DNA of 21,324 nt from Firmicutes bacterium CAG:170 (GTDB taxonomy: Bacteria > Bacillota > Clostridia > Oscillospirales > Oscillospiraceae): the NCBI GenBank assembly GCA_000436735.1, contig FR887073.1:1-21324 (forward strand), in the 5' to 3' direction. Position 1 is the stretch's first letter; each line of letters begins with the position of its first letter. Shown in pieces: positions 7,514 to 15,174 of this stretch. A model generated the notes under the pieces. The model made no database searches, was not told the DNA's origin, and worked only from the letters and a program-made list of their open reading frames with translations. A program made the position numbers and the translations under genes.

Positions 7514-9619
7514 ATGGGACGGATCACACGCTTTCGGACGATCATTTTTTTATGTCTGGTCGCGCTCCTGATGGGCGGCTATGTGCTGCGGCTGTATAAG
7601 CTTCAGGCTGTGGAGCCGGAAAACGGCCTCGTGACGGCCGACGCGGACTCCATGCAGTATATGACGACGGTCGAGGCCGCGCGCGGCAACATCCTTGACC
7701 GGAACGGCAATATTCTGGTCTCCAACCGCGCCAGCTACAATCTGGTCATTATCAACTTCGTGCTCTTCAACGCCAAGCAGCCGAACGAGCGCCTGCTCCA
7801 GCTGCTGGAGCTGTGCGACGACCTCGGCATCCGCTATGCCTCGCATTTTCCGGTCACAGCGGAGATCCCGTACAGCTACAACATGGATGCGCTCGACAGC
7901 TCGCAGCAGAAATATTTCCGGAGCTTCCTCGACAACCGGGACTACGATCTGGATATCTCGGCGCAGACGCTCATGAAAAAGCTCCGCGCGGGCTACCGCA
8001 TCCCGTCCGACTGGACGCAGGAGCAGGCCTACAAGGTCATTTCCGTCCGGTATGAACTGGAGCTGCGTTCGATTCCCGGCATCGGACTTGAAAATTACAC
8101 GCTGGCAAGCGACGTGAGCGCGGAAAATCTGGCTGCCGTGATGGAACTGGGCATTCCGGGCGTGATCGTGGAGACGGGCACCGTCCGTGAGTTCCATACG
8201 ACCTCGGCGGCGCATCTGCTCGGCACCATCGGTCAGATCTACGCCGAGGAGGCCGACGCATACCGCGAAAAGGGCTACGCGCTGAACGCGCTGGTCGGCA
8301 AAAGCGGCGTGGAGCAGGCGTTCGAGGAATATCTGCACGGCTCGAGCGGTACGAAATACACCACCGTCTCCTCCGACGGAGAGGTGCTGGAGGAGTATTT
8401 CGAGACGGTGCCGCAGCCGGGAAACAACGTCGAGCTGACAATTGACATTTCCCTTCAGGGCGTGGCGGAAAAGGCGCTGGAGGACGTGATCCTGAATCTG
8501 CGCGAGAACGGCGTCGGCCGCCGGCAGGAGGGCAAGGACGCCGAGGGCGGCGCGGTTGTCGTGCAGGACGTCAAGACCGGCGAAATTCTTGCCAGCGCAA
8601 GCTATCCGACCTACAATCTGGCGACCTTCAACGAGGATTACAGCGAACTGGCGCAGAGTGAGTTCGGCCCGTTCCTCAACCGCGTTTTGCAGGCGACCTA
8701 CTGGCCCGGCTCCATCTACAAGATGGTAACGGCCATCGCCGCCGTCGATCTCGGCGGCTACAGCGAGTATTACGAGATTACCGACAAGGGCATTTACGAA
8801 TACTACAAAGAACAGAACTACGAGCCGCGCTGCTACGTCTGGACGAGCACGTCCACGACGCACGGCACGATCAATATGCGCGAGGCGCTTCAGGAGTCCT
8901 GCAACTACTACTTCTACGAGATCGGACGCCTGACCTACAATAAATATATGTCGGAGACCGGCGAAAATCCGATGGACGTCGTGGCGAAGAGCCTCGGCCT
9001 CGGCGAGTCCACCGGTGTGGAGCTGCCGGAGGTCACGGGTACGCGCGCGAATGCTGAGACAAAGGCCGAGCTTTACTCCGGTCAGGACGCCATCTGGTAC
9101 GGCGCGGACGTCATTCAGGCCGCCATCGGCCAGTCGGACAACAAGTTTACGCCGATGCAGATGGTCTGCTACACCTCGGCGCTGGCCAACAACGGCACGC
9201 GCTACAAGGCGACATTCCTCTCCCGCGTCGTTTCGTGGGACTATCAGGAGCTGATCCTGGAGCATGAGCCGACCGTGGAGAGCAGGCTCGATATTTCCGA
9301 CGAGGCCATCGACTGCTACAAGACCGGCATGGAACTGGTCGCGCAGAAAGGCACGGCGGCGCAGTATCTGAGCAATTATCCCATCAAGGTCGCCTGTAAG
9401 ACCGGTACGGCCCAGTGGGGCAATATGCACTCCGGCTCTGACCACGCTTCGTTCGTGCTCTACGCACCGGCGGACGATCCCGAGATCGCCATCGCCGTCT
9501 ATGTGGAAAAGGGCGCGCAGGGCGGCAATCTGGCAAATGTCTGCATCCCCATTCTCGACGCATATTTCTCCGATTCGAGCAGCCATGAGACGGCACTCAA
9601 AGAAAACTCCGCAAACTGA
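7514..9619 (+). CDS. mrdA: Penicillin-binding protein 2 (elongation transpeptidase)
   Basis: A 701-residue class B PBP that cross-links peptidoglycan during elongation. A membrane anchor lies at about 5-27. The pedestal domain begins near 50 with the family segment AARGNILDRNGNILVSN. The transpeptidase domain has the SxxK motif at S400-K403 (GSIYKM), SxN at S462-C463-N464 and KTG at 629-631 (KTGTAQWG), so all catalytic motifs are intact. Linkage to mreC-mreD identifies it as the elongation (PBP2/MrdA) rather than the division (FtsI) enzyme. The RBS is weak; AGGTGGG inside the end of mreD suggests coupling. The RodA partner is not in the window. Confidence 0.93.
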   Translation: MGRITRFRTIIFLCLVALLMGGYVLRLYKLQAVEPENGLVTADADSMQYMTTVEAARGNILDRNGNILVSNRASYNLVIINFVLFNAKQPNERLLQLLELCDDLGIRYASHFPVTAEIPYSYNMDALDSSQQKYFRSFLDNRDYDLDISAQTLMKKLRAGYRIPSDWTQEQAYKVISVRYELELRSIPGIGLENYTLASDVSAENLAAVMELGIPGVIVETGTVREFHTTSAAHLLGTIGQIYAEEADAYREKGYALNALVGKSGVEQAFEEYLHGSSGTKYTTVSSDGEVLEEYFETVPQPGNNVELTIDISLQGVAEKALEDVILNLRENGVGRRQEGKDAEGGAVVVQDVKTGEILASASYPTYNLATFNEDYSELAQSEFGPFLNRVLQATYWPGSIYKMVTAIAAVDLGGYSEYYEITDKGIYEYYKEQNYEPRCYVWTSTSTTHGTINMREALQESCNYYFYEIGRLTYNKYMSETGENPMDVVAKSLGLGESTGVELPEVTGTRANAETKAELYSGQDAIWYGADVIQAAIGQSDNKFTPMQMVCYTSALANNGTRYKATFLSRVVSWDYQELILEHEPTVESRLDISDEAIDCYKTGMELVAQKGTAAQYLSNYPIKVACKTGTAQWGNMHSGSDHASFVLYAPADDPEIAIAVYVEKGAQGGNLANVCIPILDAYFSDSSSHETALKENSAN

Positions 9620-9637
9620 CAAAGGAGACCTCCTTTT

Positions 9638-11443
9638 ATGACCGATCTATCGAAAATCCGTAATTTCAGCATCATTGCGCACATCGACCACGGCAAGTCC
9701 ACGCTGGCGGACCGCCTGCTGGAGGAATGCCACACGGTCGAAAAGCGCGAGATGGAGGATCAGGTGCTCGACTCGATGGAGTTGGAGCGCGAGCGCGGCA
9801 TCACCATCAAGGCCCGCGCCGTCCGGCTGCAATATCACGCCGACGACGGCGAGACGTACATCCTGAATCTGATCGACACGCCGGGCCATGTGGACTTCAA
9901 CTATGAGGTCTCGCGGAGCCTGTCCGCGTGCGAGGGCGCGCTTCTGGTCGTGGACGCCTCGCAGGGCATTGAGGCCCAGACGCTGGCGAACACCTATCTT
10001 GCCATCGACAACGACCTCGAGGTGCTACCGGTCATCAACAAGATCGACCTCCCGGCTGCGCGGCCGGAGGAGGTCAAGCACGAGATCGAGGACGTGATCG
10101 GCCTGCCGGCGATGGACGCGCCGGAGATCTCCGCGAAAAACGGCATCAACATCCACGCGGTGCTGGAGGACGTGGTGAACAATGTCCCGGCACCGAAGGG
10201 CGACCGCAGCGCGCCGCTTCAGTGCCTTATCTTCGACAGCCAGTACGACTCCTACCGCGGCGCGATCGTCTATATGCGCGTTGTGAACGGCGTGGTGAAG
10301 CCCGGTATGGACATTCAGATGATGGCGACCGGTGCGGTCTATAAGGTCGTGGAGGTCGGCTATCTGCATCCGTTCGGAATGCGGCCCGCCGAGGCGCTCG
10401 GCGCAGGCGAGGTCGGCTATCTGACGGCCTCCATCAAGACCGTCTCCGACACGCGCGTGGGCGACACCGTCACCGACGCGGCGAACCCGGCTCCGAAGGC
10501 GCTTCCCGGCTACAAGCAGGCACAGCCGATGGTGTTCTCCGGCGTCTATCCGGCGGACGGCTCGAAGTACGGCGATCTGCGCGACGCGCTTGAAAAGCTC
10601 AAGCTCAACGACGCCTCCATGAGCTACACGCAGGAAAATTCCATCGCGCTCGGCTTCGGCTTCCGGTGCGGCTTCCTTGGACTGCTGCACATGGAGATCA
10701 TCATGGAGCGTCTGGAGCGCGAGTACAATCTCGACCTCATCACGACGGCGCCGAACGTTGTCTACAAGATCACCAAGCTCGACGGGACGGAGATCGACGT
10801 CTATACGCCGCTCAACTATCCGGACCCGGCGGAGATCCAGGTGGCGAAGGAGCCGTTCGCAAAGGTCAACATCCTGACGCCGCCGGAATATGTCGGCGCA
10901 ATCATGGAGCTGTGCACCAACCGGCGCGGCGAATACAAGGACATGAAATACCTCGATACCACGCGCGTCGAGCTGCATTATTCCATGCCGCTCAACGAGA
11001 TCATCTACGATTTCTTCGACGCGCTCAAGAGCCGCACGCGCGGCTACGGGTCGCTGGACTATGAGCTGGAGGGCTACCGCCCCTCGAAGCTCGTCAAGCT
11101 CGATATCCTGCTCAACGGCGAGATCGTGGACGCGCTGAGCTTCATCCTCTTTGCCGACAACGCCTATACGCGCGCGCGGAAGATCTGCGAGAAGCTGAAG
11201 GACAACATTCCGCGCCAGATGTTCGAGATCCCAGTGCAGGCGGCCATCGGCGGCAAGGTCATTGCGCGCGAGACGATCAAGGCGCTGCGCAAGGACGTGC
11301 TGGCCAAGTGCTACGGCGGCGACATCACCCGGAAAAAGAAGCTGCTGGAAAAGCAGAAGGAGGGCAAGAAGCGGATGCGCACCTTCGGCACGGTCTCTGT
11401 GCCGTCCGAGGCGTTCATGGCCGTGCTCAAGCTCGACGAATAA
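9638..11443 (+). CDS. lepA: Elongation factor 4 (LepA)
   Basis: A 601-residue translational GTPase of the LepA/EF4 family, which acts on the ribosome and has been linked to translation initiation, ribosome assembly and back-translocation. G1 AHIDHGKST is at 14-22, G3 DTPGHVDF at 80-87 and G4 NKID at 134-137. Domain II and the EF-G-like domains follow, and the LepA-specific C-terminal domain ends with the lysine-rich KKKLLEKQKEGKKRMR region. Length is standard. A good RBS (AAGGAG) precedes the ATG; the gap from mrdA is 18 bases. In Firmicutes lepA-hemW usually lies directly ahead of hrcA; here another block intervenes. Confidence 0.97.
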   Translation: MTDLSKIRNFSIIAHIDHGKSTLADRLLEECHTVEKREMEDQVLDSMELERERGITIKARAVRLQYHADDGETYILNLIDTPGHVDFNYEVSRSLSACEGALLVVDASQGIEAQTLANTYLAIDNDLEVLPVINKIDLPAARPEEVKHEIEDVIGLPAMDAPEISAKNGINIHAVLEDVVNNVPAPKGDRSAPLQCLIFDSQYDSYRGAIVYMRVVNGVVKPGMDIQMMATGAVYKVVEVGYLHPFGMRPAEALGAGEVGYLTASIKTVSDTRVGDTVTDAANPAPKALPGYKQAQPMVFSGVYPADGSKYGDLRDALEKLKLNDASMSYTQENSIALGFGFRCGFLGLLHMEIIMERLEREYNLDLITTAPNVVYKITKLDGTEIDVYTPLNYPDPAEIQVAKEPFAKVNILTPPEYVGAIMELCTNRRGEYKDMKYLDTTRVELHYSMPLNEIIYDFFDALKSRTRGYGSLDYELEGYRPSKLVKLDILLNGEIVDALSFILFADNAYTRARKICEKLKDNIPRQMFEIPVQAAIGGKVIARETIKALRKDVLAKCYGGDITRKKKLLEKQKEGKKRMRTFGTVSVPSEAFMAVLKLDE

Positions 11444-11464
11444 GCGATCGGAGGGAGCAGCCCA

Positions 11465-12670
11465 ATGCTTCTCAAGAAAAAGGAAAATGCAAACAAAAAG
11501 AAAAAATCACTCGGGATCTATGTTCATATCCCGTTCTGCCGCAGCAAATGCGAGTACTGCGACTTTTATTCCCTCGGCGGTGCGCGCAACAAGGAGCTGA
11601 TGGACCGGTATCTGGGCGCGGTGCTCGCGCACATCCGCGAGGCCGCTCCGAGCGCCATCGGCTATGAGGTGGACACGGTCTACTTCGGCGGCGGCACGCC
11701 GTCGTTCTTCGGGGCCAGCGGCCTTGACCGCATTTTTGCCGAGATCGACCGGCGCTTCGACGTCAGCCGCGACGCGGAGGTGACATTGGAGGCCAATCCC
11801 GATTCCGTGACGCTGCCAATGCTGACGCGCCTGCGGCGTTCGGGCTTCAACCGCATCTCCATCGGCGTGCAGTCCGACTCCGACGAGCAGCTCAAGGCGC
11901 TCGGACGGCCCCACAACTACAAGCAGGCCCAGCAGGCCGTCATGCTGGCGCGCCGCGCCGGCTTCGACAATATCTCCGTCGATCTGATGTTCGGCCTGCC
12001 GAACCAGAGCCGCGAGCAGTGGATGCAGACGCTGCGCAACATTATCGACCTCAAGACGGAGCACATTTCCTGCTACGGGCTGAAGGTCGAGCCGGGAACA
12101 CGGCTCTGGGAGTACAAGGACTGCGCCAATCTTCCCGACGACGACGCGCAGGCGGATATGTATTTCTACGCCGTCGAGACGCTGGAGGAGTTCGGCTATC
12201 ACCAGTATGAGATCTCCAACTTCGCCAAGGACGGCTACGTCTGCCGCCACAACCTCAAATACTGGATGGGCGACGAATATCTGAGCTTCGGGCCGTGCGC
12301 GGCGTCCGACTTCGCGGGCAAGCGCTTTACCATCGAGCCGGATCTTGAAAAATACATTAACGGCGTGATGAATAAGGGCATTGTGCTGTCGGAATGCGAG
12401 ACGGTGCCGCTGCGCGAGCGGGCAGGGGAGTATCTGATGCTCCGGCTGCGGACGGTGGACGGCGTGGAGGCGGGGGAGTATACGCGCTCGTTCCTGCTGC
12501 CGTTCGAGCCGATCGAGAAGGCCTTGCAGGTGCTGGAGAAAAACGAGCTGGCCGTACAGGAAAATGGCCGCTGGCATCTTACGCCGCGAGGCTTCATGCT
12601 CTCCAACCCCATTCTGGTCAAGCTGTTTGAGGAGCAGCAGAAGAGCAAGCCGCTGGCGCAGAAAAAATGA
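11465..12670 (+). CDS. hemW: HemW, radical SAM heme chaperone
   Basis: A 401-residue radical SAM protein, often mislabelled as oxygen-independent coproporphyrinogen oxidase HemN. The Fe-S motif is C25-x3-C29-x2-C32 in FCRSKCEYCDF. The residue two after C32 is Phe, not the fourth Cys seen in true HemN, which points to HemW, a protein that binds heme and delivers it to target enzymes. YFGGGTPS and EANPDS follow as expected, and the HemN C-terminal domain spans about 290-385. The first 15 residues are very lysine-rich, an extension before the core. The RBS GGAGGGAG is strong. It is the last gene of the operon, 46 bases before the rpmH -35; no terminator is seen between. Confidence 0.93.
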   Translation: MLLKKKENANKKKKSLGIYVHIPFCRSKCEYCDFYSLGGARNKELMDRYLGAVLAHIREAAPSAIGYEVDTVYFGGGTPSFFGASGLDRIFAEIDRRFDVSRDAEVTLEANPDSVTLPMLTRLRRSGFNRISIGVQSDSDEQLKALGRPHNYKQAQQAVMLARRAGFDNISVDLMFGLPNQSREQWMQTLRNIIDLKTEHISCYGLKVEPGTRLWEYKDCANLPDDDAQADMYFYAVETLEEFGYHQYEISNFAKDGYVCRHNLKYWMGDEYLSFGPCAASDFAGKRFTIEPDLEKYINGVMNKGIVLSECETVPLRERAGEYLMLRLRTVDGVEAGEYTRSFLLPFEPIEKALQVLEKNELAVQENGRWHLTPRGFMLSNPILVKLFEEQQKSKPLAQKK

Positions 12671-12716
12671 TGCGCGGCGGCCTGCGGAAGAAATCTCCGT
12701 CCTTGCGAAAAAAAGA

Positions 12717-12746
12717 TTGACAGGTCGGGGGCCTATCGGCTATAAT
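12717..12746 (+). promoter_or_regulatory. Sigma-A promoter of the rpmH operon
   Basis: TTGACA (12717-12722), an 18-base spacer and TATAAT (12741-12746): both hexamers are perfect. The transcript should begin near 12753 and have a leader of about 95 bases. No DnaA boxes were seen in the 179 bases between hemW and rpmH, although this block commonly neighbours oriC in other species. Confidence 0.9.
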
Positions 12747-12800
12747 AGCATTCGTATGTTCCTGCCCTATACGGCAGAAAGCAGAAAAAGACTCGCTGCG

Positions 12801-12816
12801 GCTGCGTTTTCGCAGC
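12801..12816 (+). other. Hairpin in the rpmH leader
   Basis: A perfect 6-bp stem GCTGCG/CGCAGC with a TTTT loop lies 33 bases before the rpmH start. It is upstream of the ribosome binding site and has no following T-run. A role in leader stability or L34 autoregulation is only a guess. Confidence 0.4.
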
Positions 12817-12849
12817 TGTTGAGCATATTTTTACAGGAGGTGTACCAAA

Positions 12850-13019
12850 ATGGCAACTGTTCGTACCTATCAGCCCAAGAAGCGCCACAGATCCAAAGAG
12901 CACGGCTTCAGAAAGAGAATGGCGAACCCCAAAGGCCGCAAGGGTCTTGTCCCCCGTCGGGGGGCCGCAAGGTTCTTGCCCGCCGTCGTGCGAAGGGCAG
13001 AGCAAAGCTGTCTGCGTAA
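12850..13019 (+). CDS. rpmH: Ribosomal protein L34, reading frame broken by a 29-bp repeat
   Basis: L34 is a small basic 50S protein, normally 44-47 residues. The ATG at 12850 follows AGGAGGTG. The first 31 codons read as clean L34 (TYQPKKRHRSKEHGFRKRM, then NPKGRK). The usual C-terminal half, VLARRRAKGRAKLSA with stop TAA at 13017-13019, is present but in the -1 frame, because an imperfect 29-bp duplication lies at 12934-12991. Read without recoding, the first frame runs on to a TGA at 13054-13056 and gives 68 residues with a foreign tail. Leaving out one repeat copy restores a perfect 46-residue L34. Both halves look under selection, so this could be an assembly error, a recent mutation, or recoding. 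rnpA follows at 13167. Confidence 0.75.
12934..12991 (+). repeat. Imperfect 29-bp tandem duplication inside rpmH
   Basis: Copy 1 is 12934-12962 and copy 2 is 12963-12991; they match at 24 of 29 positions. The shared start is GGCCGCAAGG. Because 29 is not a multiple of three, it shifts the frame. Copy 1 also contains CCCCC-GTC-GGGGG (12951-12963), a tight GC hairpin, with CTTG/CAAG arms outside it (12946-12949 and 12968-12971). Confidence 0.9.
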
Positions 13020-13166
13020 GACGCAAGCCATGGCCGCATATACCGCTGTGCAATGATAGGGGTGAATGGACGCTGTTCTGTTCGCCCCATCCGTTTATCA
13101 GGGATCTCAGGCAAGCGCCGGAAAACCCGCCAAGGGCTGGTCGGCCGTTACCAAGAGGGAGGCAGT

Positions 13167-13517
13167 ATGCAATTTTCCAGTTCCCTCAAGCTGAATCATA
13201 TTTTCCGCCGCCTTTACCGCAAGGGAAGCTCCGCGGCAAACCGGTATCTCGTCCTCTACTACCGCCGGAACGGCTCCAATGAGAATCGTATCGGGCTGAC
13301 GGTGGGGGCAAAGCTCGGCTGCGCCGTCCGGCGCAACCGGATGCGCCGTCGTCTGCGCGAGATCTACCGGCTGAACGAGGGCCGCTTCCGGCGCGGATAC
13401 GATATCGTGGTCGTCGCGCGGAGCCGCGCGATGGACGCGCCCTACGCCGAGCTTGAAAAGGCGTATCTGGCGCTGGCGGAAAAGCTCTCCCTGCTCCAGG
13501 ACGAGGCGCAGGAATGA
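13167..13517 (+). CDS. rnpA: Ribonuclease P protein component
   Basis: A 116-residue basic protein that binds the RNase P RNA and helps cleave tRNA 5' leaders. It has the family N-terminus (SLKLNHIFRRLYRKG), the region GLTVGAKLGCAVRRN, and the RNR motif at 56-58 within RRNRMRRRLREIYR. The length fits the family. The frame stays open upstream to 13053, but the ATG at 13167 is preferred because GAGGGAGG lies just upstream and conserved sequence starts there. The 147-base gap from rpmH is fairly long for this gene pair. Its end overlaps the yidD start (ATGA at 13514-13517). Confidence 0.95.
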   Translation: MQFSSSLKLNHIFRRLYRKGSSAANRYLVLYYRRNGSNENRIGLTVGAKLGCAVRRNRMRRRLREIYRLNEGRFRRGYDIVVVARSRAMDAPYAELEKAYLALAEKLSLLQDEAQE

Positions 13518-13726
13518 AAAAGCTGCTGCTCTGCCTGATCCGGTTTTATCAGAAGCACATTTCTCCGGCATTTCCGCCCCGCTGCCGCTTTACCCCGACC
13601 TGCTCCCAGTACGCGCTGGAGGCGGTCGAACGGTATGGCGCGTGGAAGGGCGGCGTTCTGGCGCTGCGGCGGTTTTTGCGGTGCAACCCCTTTTACAGGG
13701 GCGACTATTTTGACCCGGTGCCGTAG
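13514..13726 (+). CDS. yidD: Membrane protein insertion efficiency factor YidD
   Basis: A 70-residue YidD. It has an N-terminal amphipathic helix (LLLCLIRFYQKHISP, 4-18), the conserved CRFTPTCSQYA (24-34) and the end motif RCNPFYRGDYFDPVP. It is a membrane-associated factor that helps YidC-dependent insertion. It overlaps rnpA by four bases (ATGA), so the two are translationally coupled, and it precedes yidC as in most bacteria. Confidence 0.96.
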   Translation: MKKLLLCLIRFYQKHISPAFPPRCRFTPTCSQYALEAVERYGAWKGGVLALRRFLRCNPFYRGDYFDPVP

Positions 13727-13754
13727 GCCGTCCGGGCTTTGTCCGGCGGACGGC
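13727..13754 (+). other. Hairpin between yidD and yidC
   Basis: A perfect 8-bp stem GCCGTCCG/CGGACGGC with a 12-base loop starts on the last base of the yidD stop codon. No T-run follows, so it is not a standard terminator. It could stabilise or separate the yidD and yidC portions of the message. Confidence 0.5.
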
Positions 13755-13777
13755 ATCCCCACACTGGAGGATAATTC

Positions 13778-15166
13778 ATGAAAAAAACCCTTGCACTGAT
13801 CCTCGCACTGCTTATGCTCCTCGCGCTGGCCGGCTGTGCCGTGAACGGCACAACCGCGGCTGACGACGCGACTGCGGGCATGGCCCCGGCGGAGGCCGCC
13901 GAGGCTGCGCTCGACACCACGCAGGACAAAATGGGCATTTCCGACATTGTCCGCGTCCCCTTCGGCTACCTGCTCGACTGGCTTGACCGCTTCGCCAACA
14001 ACTATGGCGTGGCGCTGATCCTGTTTTCCCTGATCGTCAAGCTCGTGCTTCTGCCGATGAGCATCAAGGGCAAGAAGAGCATGCTCAAGATGTCGCGTCT
14101 GGCCCCGATGGCCAAGGCGCTCGAAGAAAAATACGGCGACGACAAGCAGAAATATCAGGTCGCGCTTTCCCAGCTCTATAAGGACGAGGGCGTTTCGATG
14201 GGCGGCGGCTGCCTGTGGTCGTTTATCCCGCTGCTGATCATGCTGCCGCTGTATTACGTCATCCGTGAGCCGATCACCTACATGATGCACAACAGCCGCT
14301 CGATCGCTGCCGCCGTCGTCGCCTACATTCAGGCCAGCGGCGTGGAGTTGGGCGGAAACGCCTATTATGCGCAGCTGGCCGCAGCCGGTCATCTGGGCGA
14401 ATTCCTCGATGAGCTGAAGGCACTCCCCATTCTGGAGGGGGCCAAGCTCCGGGAGATCAGCTTCTCCTTCATCGGCATCGACCTTGCATCGATCCCAACG
14501 TTCCAGTTCTGGAAATGGGAAAATCCGACCTGGTCCCAGATCGGCCTGTTCCTGATCCCGGTCGTTTCCGCCGGTCTGCAGGCCGTGTCCATGTGGTTCA
14601 GCCAGAAGATGAACAACAAGGTCGCGACCAATGCCGACGGCGAACAGGACGAGGCCGCTGCCAAGACCGCGAACCAGACCAACACGACCATGATGCTGAT
14701 GATGCCGCTCATGTCTCTCTGGATCGGCTACTCCATGCCCGCCGCGATCTCCATCTACTGGATCGCGCAGGCTGTGTTCGGCGCAATTCAGGACTATTTC
14801 CTGACCGTCCACTTCCGCAAGGTCTATGACGAGGAGGATGCCATCAGACAGGAGCTTGCCGCCAAGCGCCGCGCCGAGGAGGATGAAAAGGAGCGTCAGC
14901 GTGCGCTGCGCCGCGAACAGAATCCCGACGGCATCACCGACAACATCAGCAAGAAGAAGCTCAAGCAGCAGGAAAAGGAAGCGGCTGCTGCCGCCGCCCG
15001 TGAATACGAGGCGAAGAAGAATCCCGCTGCCGCGTCCGAAAAGGAAGAAAAGAAGCCCCTTTCCGGCGATGCAAGCCGTCCGTATGCCAAGGGCCGCGCG
15101 TATGACCCGAATCACTACGGCAAAAAAGCGTCCGCCGCAGATACGGATACGAAAACCGAGGAGTAA
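13778..15166 (+). CDS. yidC: Membrane protein insertase YidC/OxaA
   Basis: A 462-residue insertase of the Oxa1/YidC/Alb3 family, which inserts membrane proteins alone or with SecYEG. The start is a lipoprotein signal, MKKTLALILALLMLLALAGC, with lipobox LAGC and lipidated Cys20, as in Gram-positive YidC. The first core helix contains NYGVALILFSLIVKLVLLPM (75-94); K88 stands where the hydrophilic-groove Arg usually is. Further helices lie near 145-165, 250-270 and 305-345. A long segment (about 170-250) separates the second and third core helices. The C-terminal 100 residues are highly charged, rich in Lys, Glu and Ala, and cytosolic. The RBS GGAGG is clear. jag follows after 8 bases. Confidence 0.94.
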   Translation: MKKTLALILALLMLLALAGCAVNGTTAADDATAGMAPAEAAEAALDTTQDKMGISDIVRVPFGYLLDWLDRFANNYGVALILFSLIVKLVLLPMSIKGKKSMLKMSRLAPMAKALEEKYGDDKQKYQVALSQLYKDEGVSMGGGCLWSFIPLLIMLPLYYVIREPITYMMHNSRSIAAAVVAYIQASGVELGGNAYYAQLAAAGHLGEFLDELKALPILEGAKLREISFSFIGIDLASIPTFQFWKWENPTWSQIGLFLIPVVSAGLQAVSMWFSQKMNNKVATNADGEQDEAAAKTANQTNTTMMLMMPLMSLWIGYSMPAAISIYWIAQAVFGAIQDYFLTVHFRKVYDEEDAIRQELAAKRRAEEDEKERQRALRREQNPDGITDNISKKKLKQQEKEAAAAAAREYEAKKNPAAASEKEEKKPLSGDASRPYAKGRAYDPNHYGKKASAADTDTKTEE

Positions 15167-15174
15167 CGTAGAAT

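Noticed and set aside
7550..9622. 690-codon open frame on the minus strand, antisense to mrdA
   Set aside because: It mirrors a PBP2 gene with all catalytic motifs. Long antisense frames arise from GC-rich third positions; no family features or RBS support it.
11465..12670. hemN (oxygen-independent coproporphyrinogen oxidase)
   Set aside because: The fourth Cys of the HemN motif is replaced by Phe, and the lepA neighbour fits HemW.
12671..12849. Possible oriC next to rpmH
   Set aside because: No TTATCCACA-type boxes, no AT-rich unwinding repeats, and no dnaA gene nearby.
13442..15115. 557-codon minus-strand frame over yidD and yidC
   Set aside because: It covers two clear genes on the other strand and has a low-complexity, His/Arg/Asp-rich translation.
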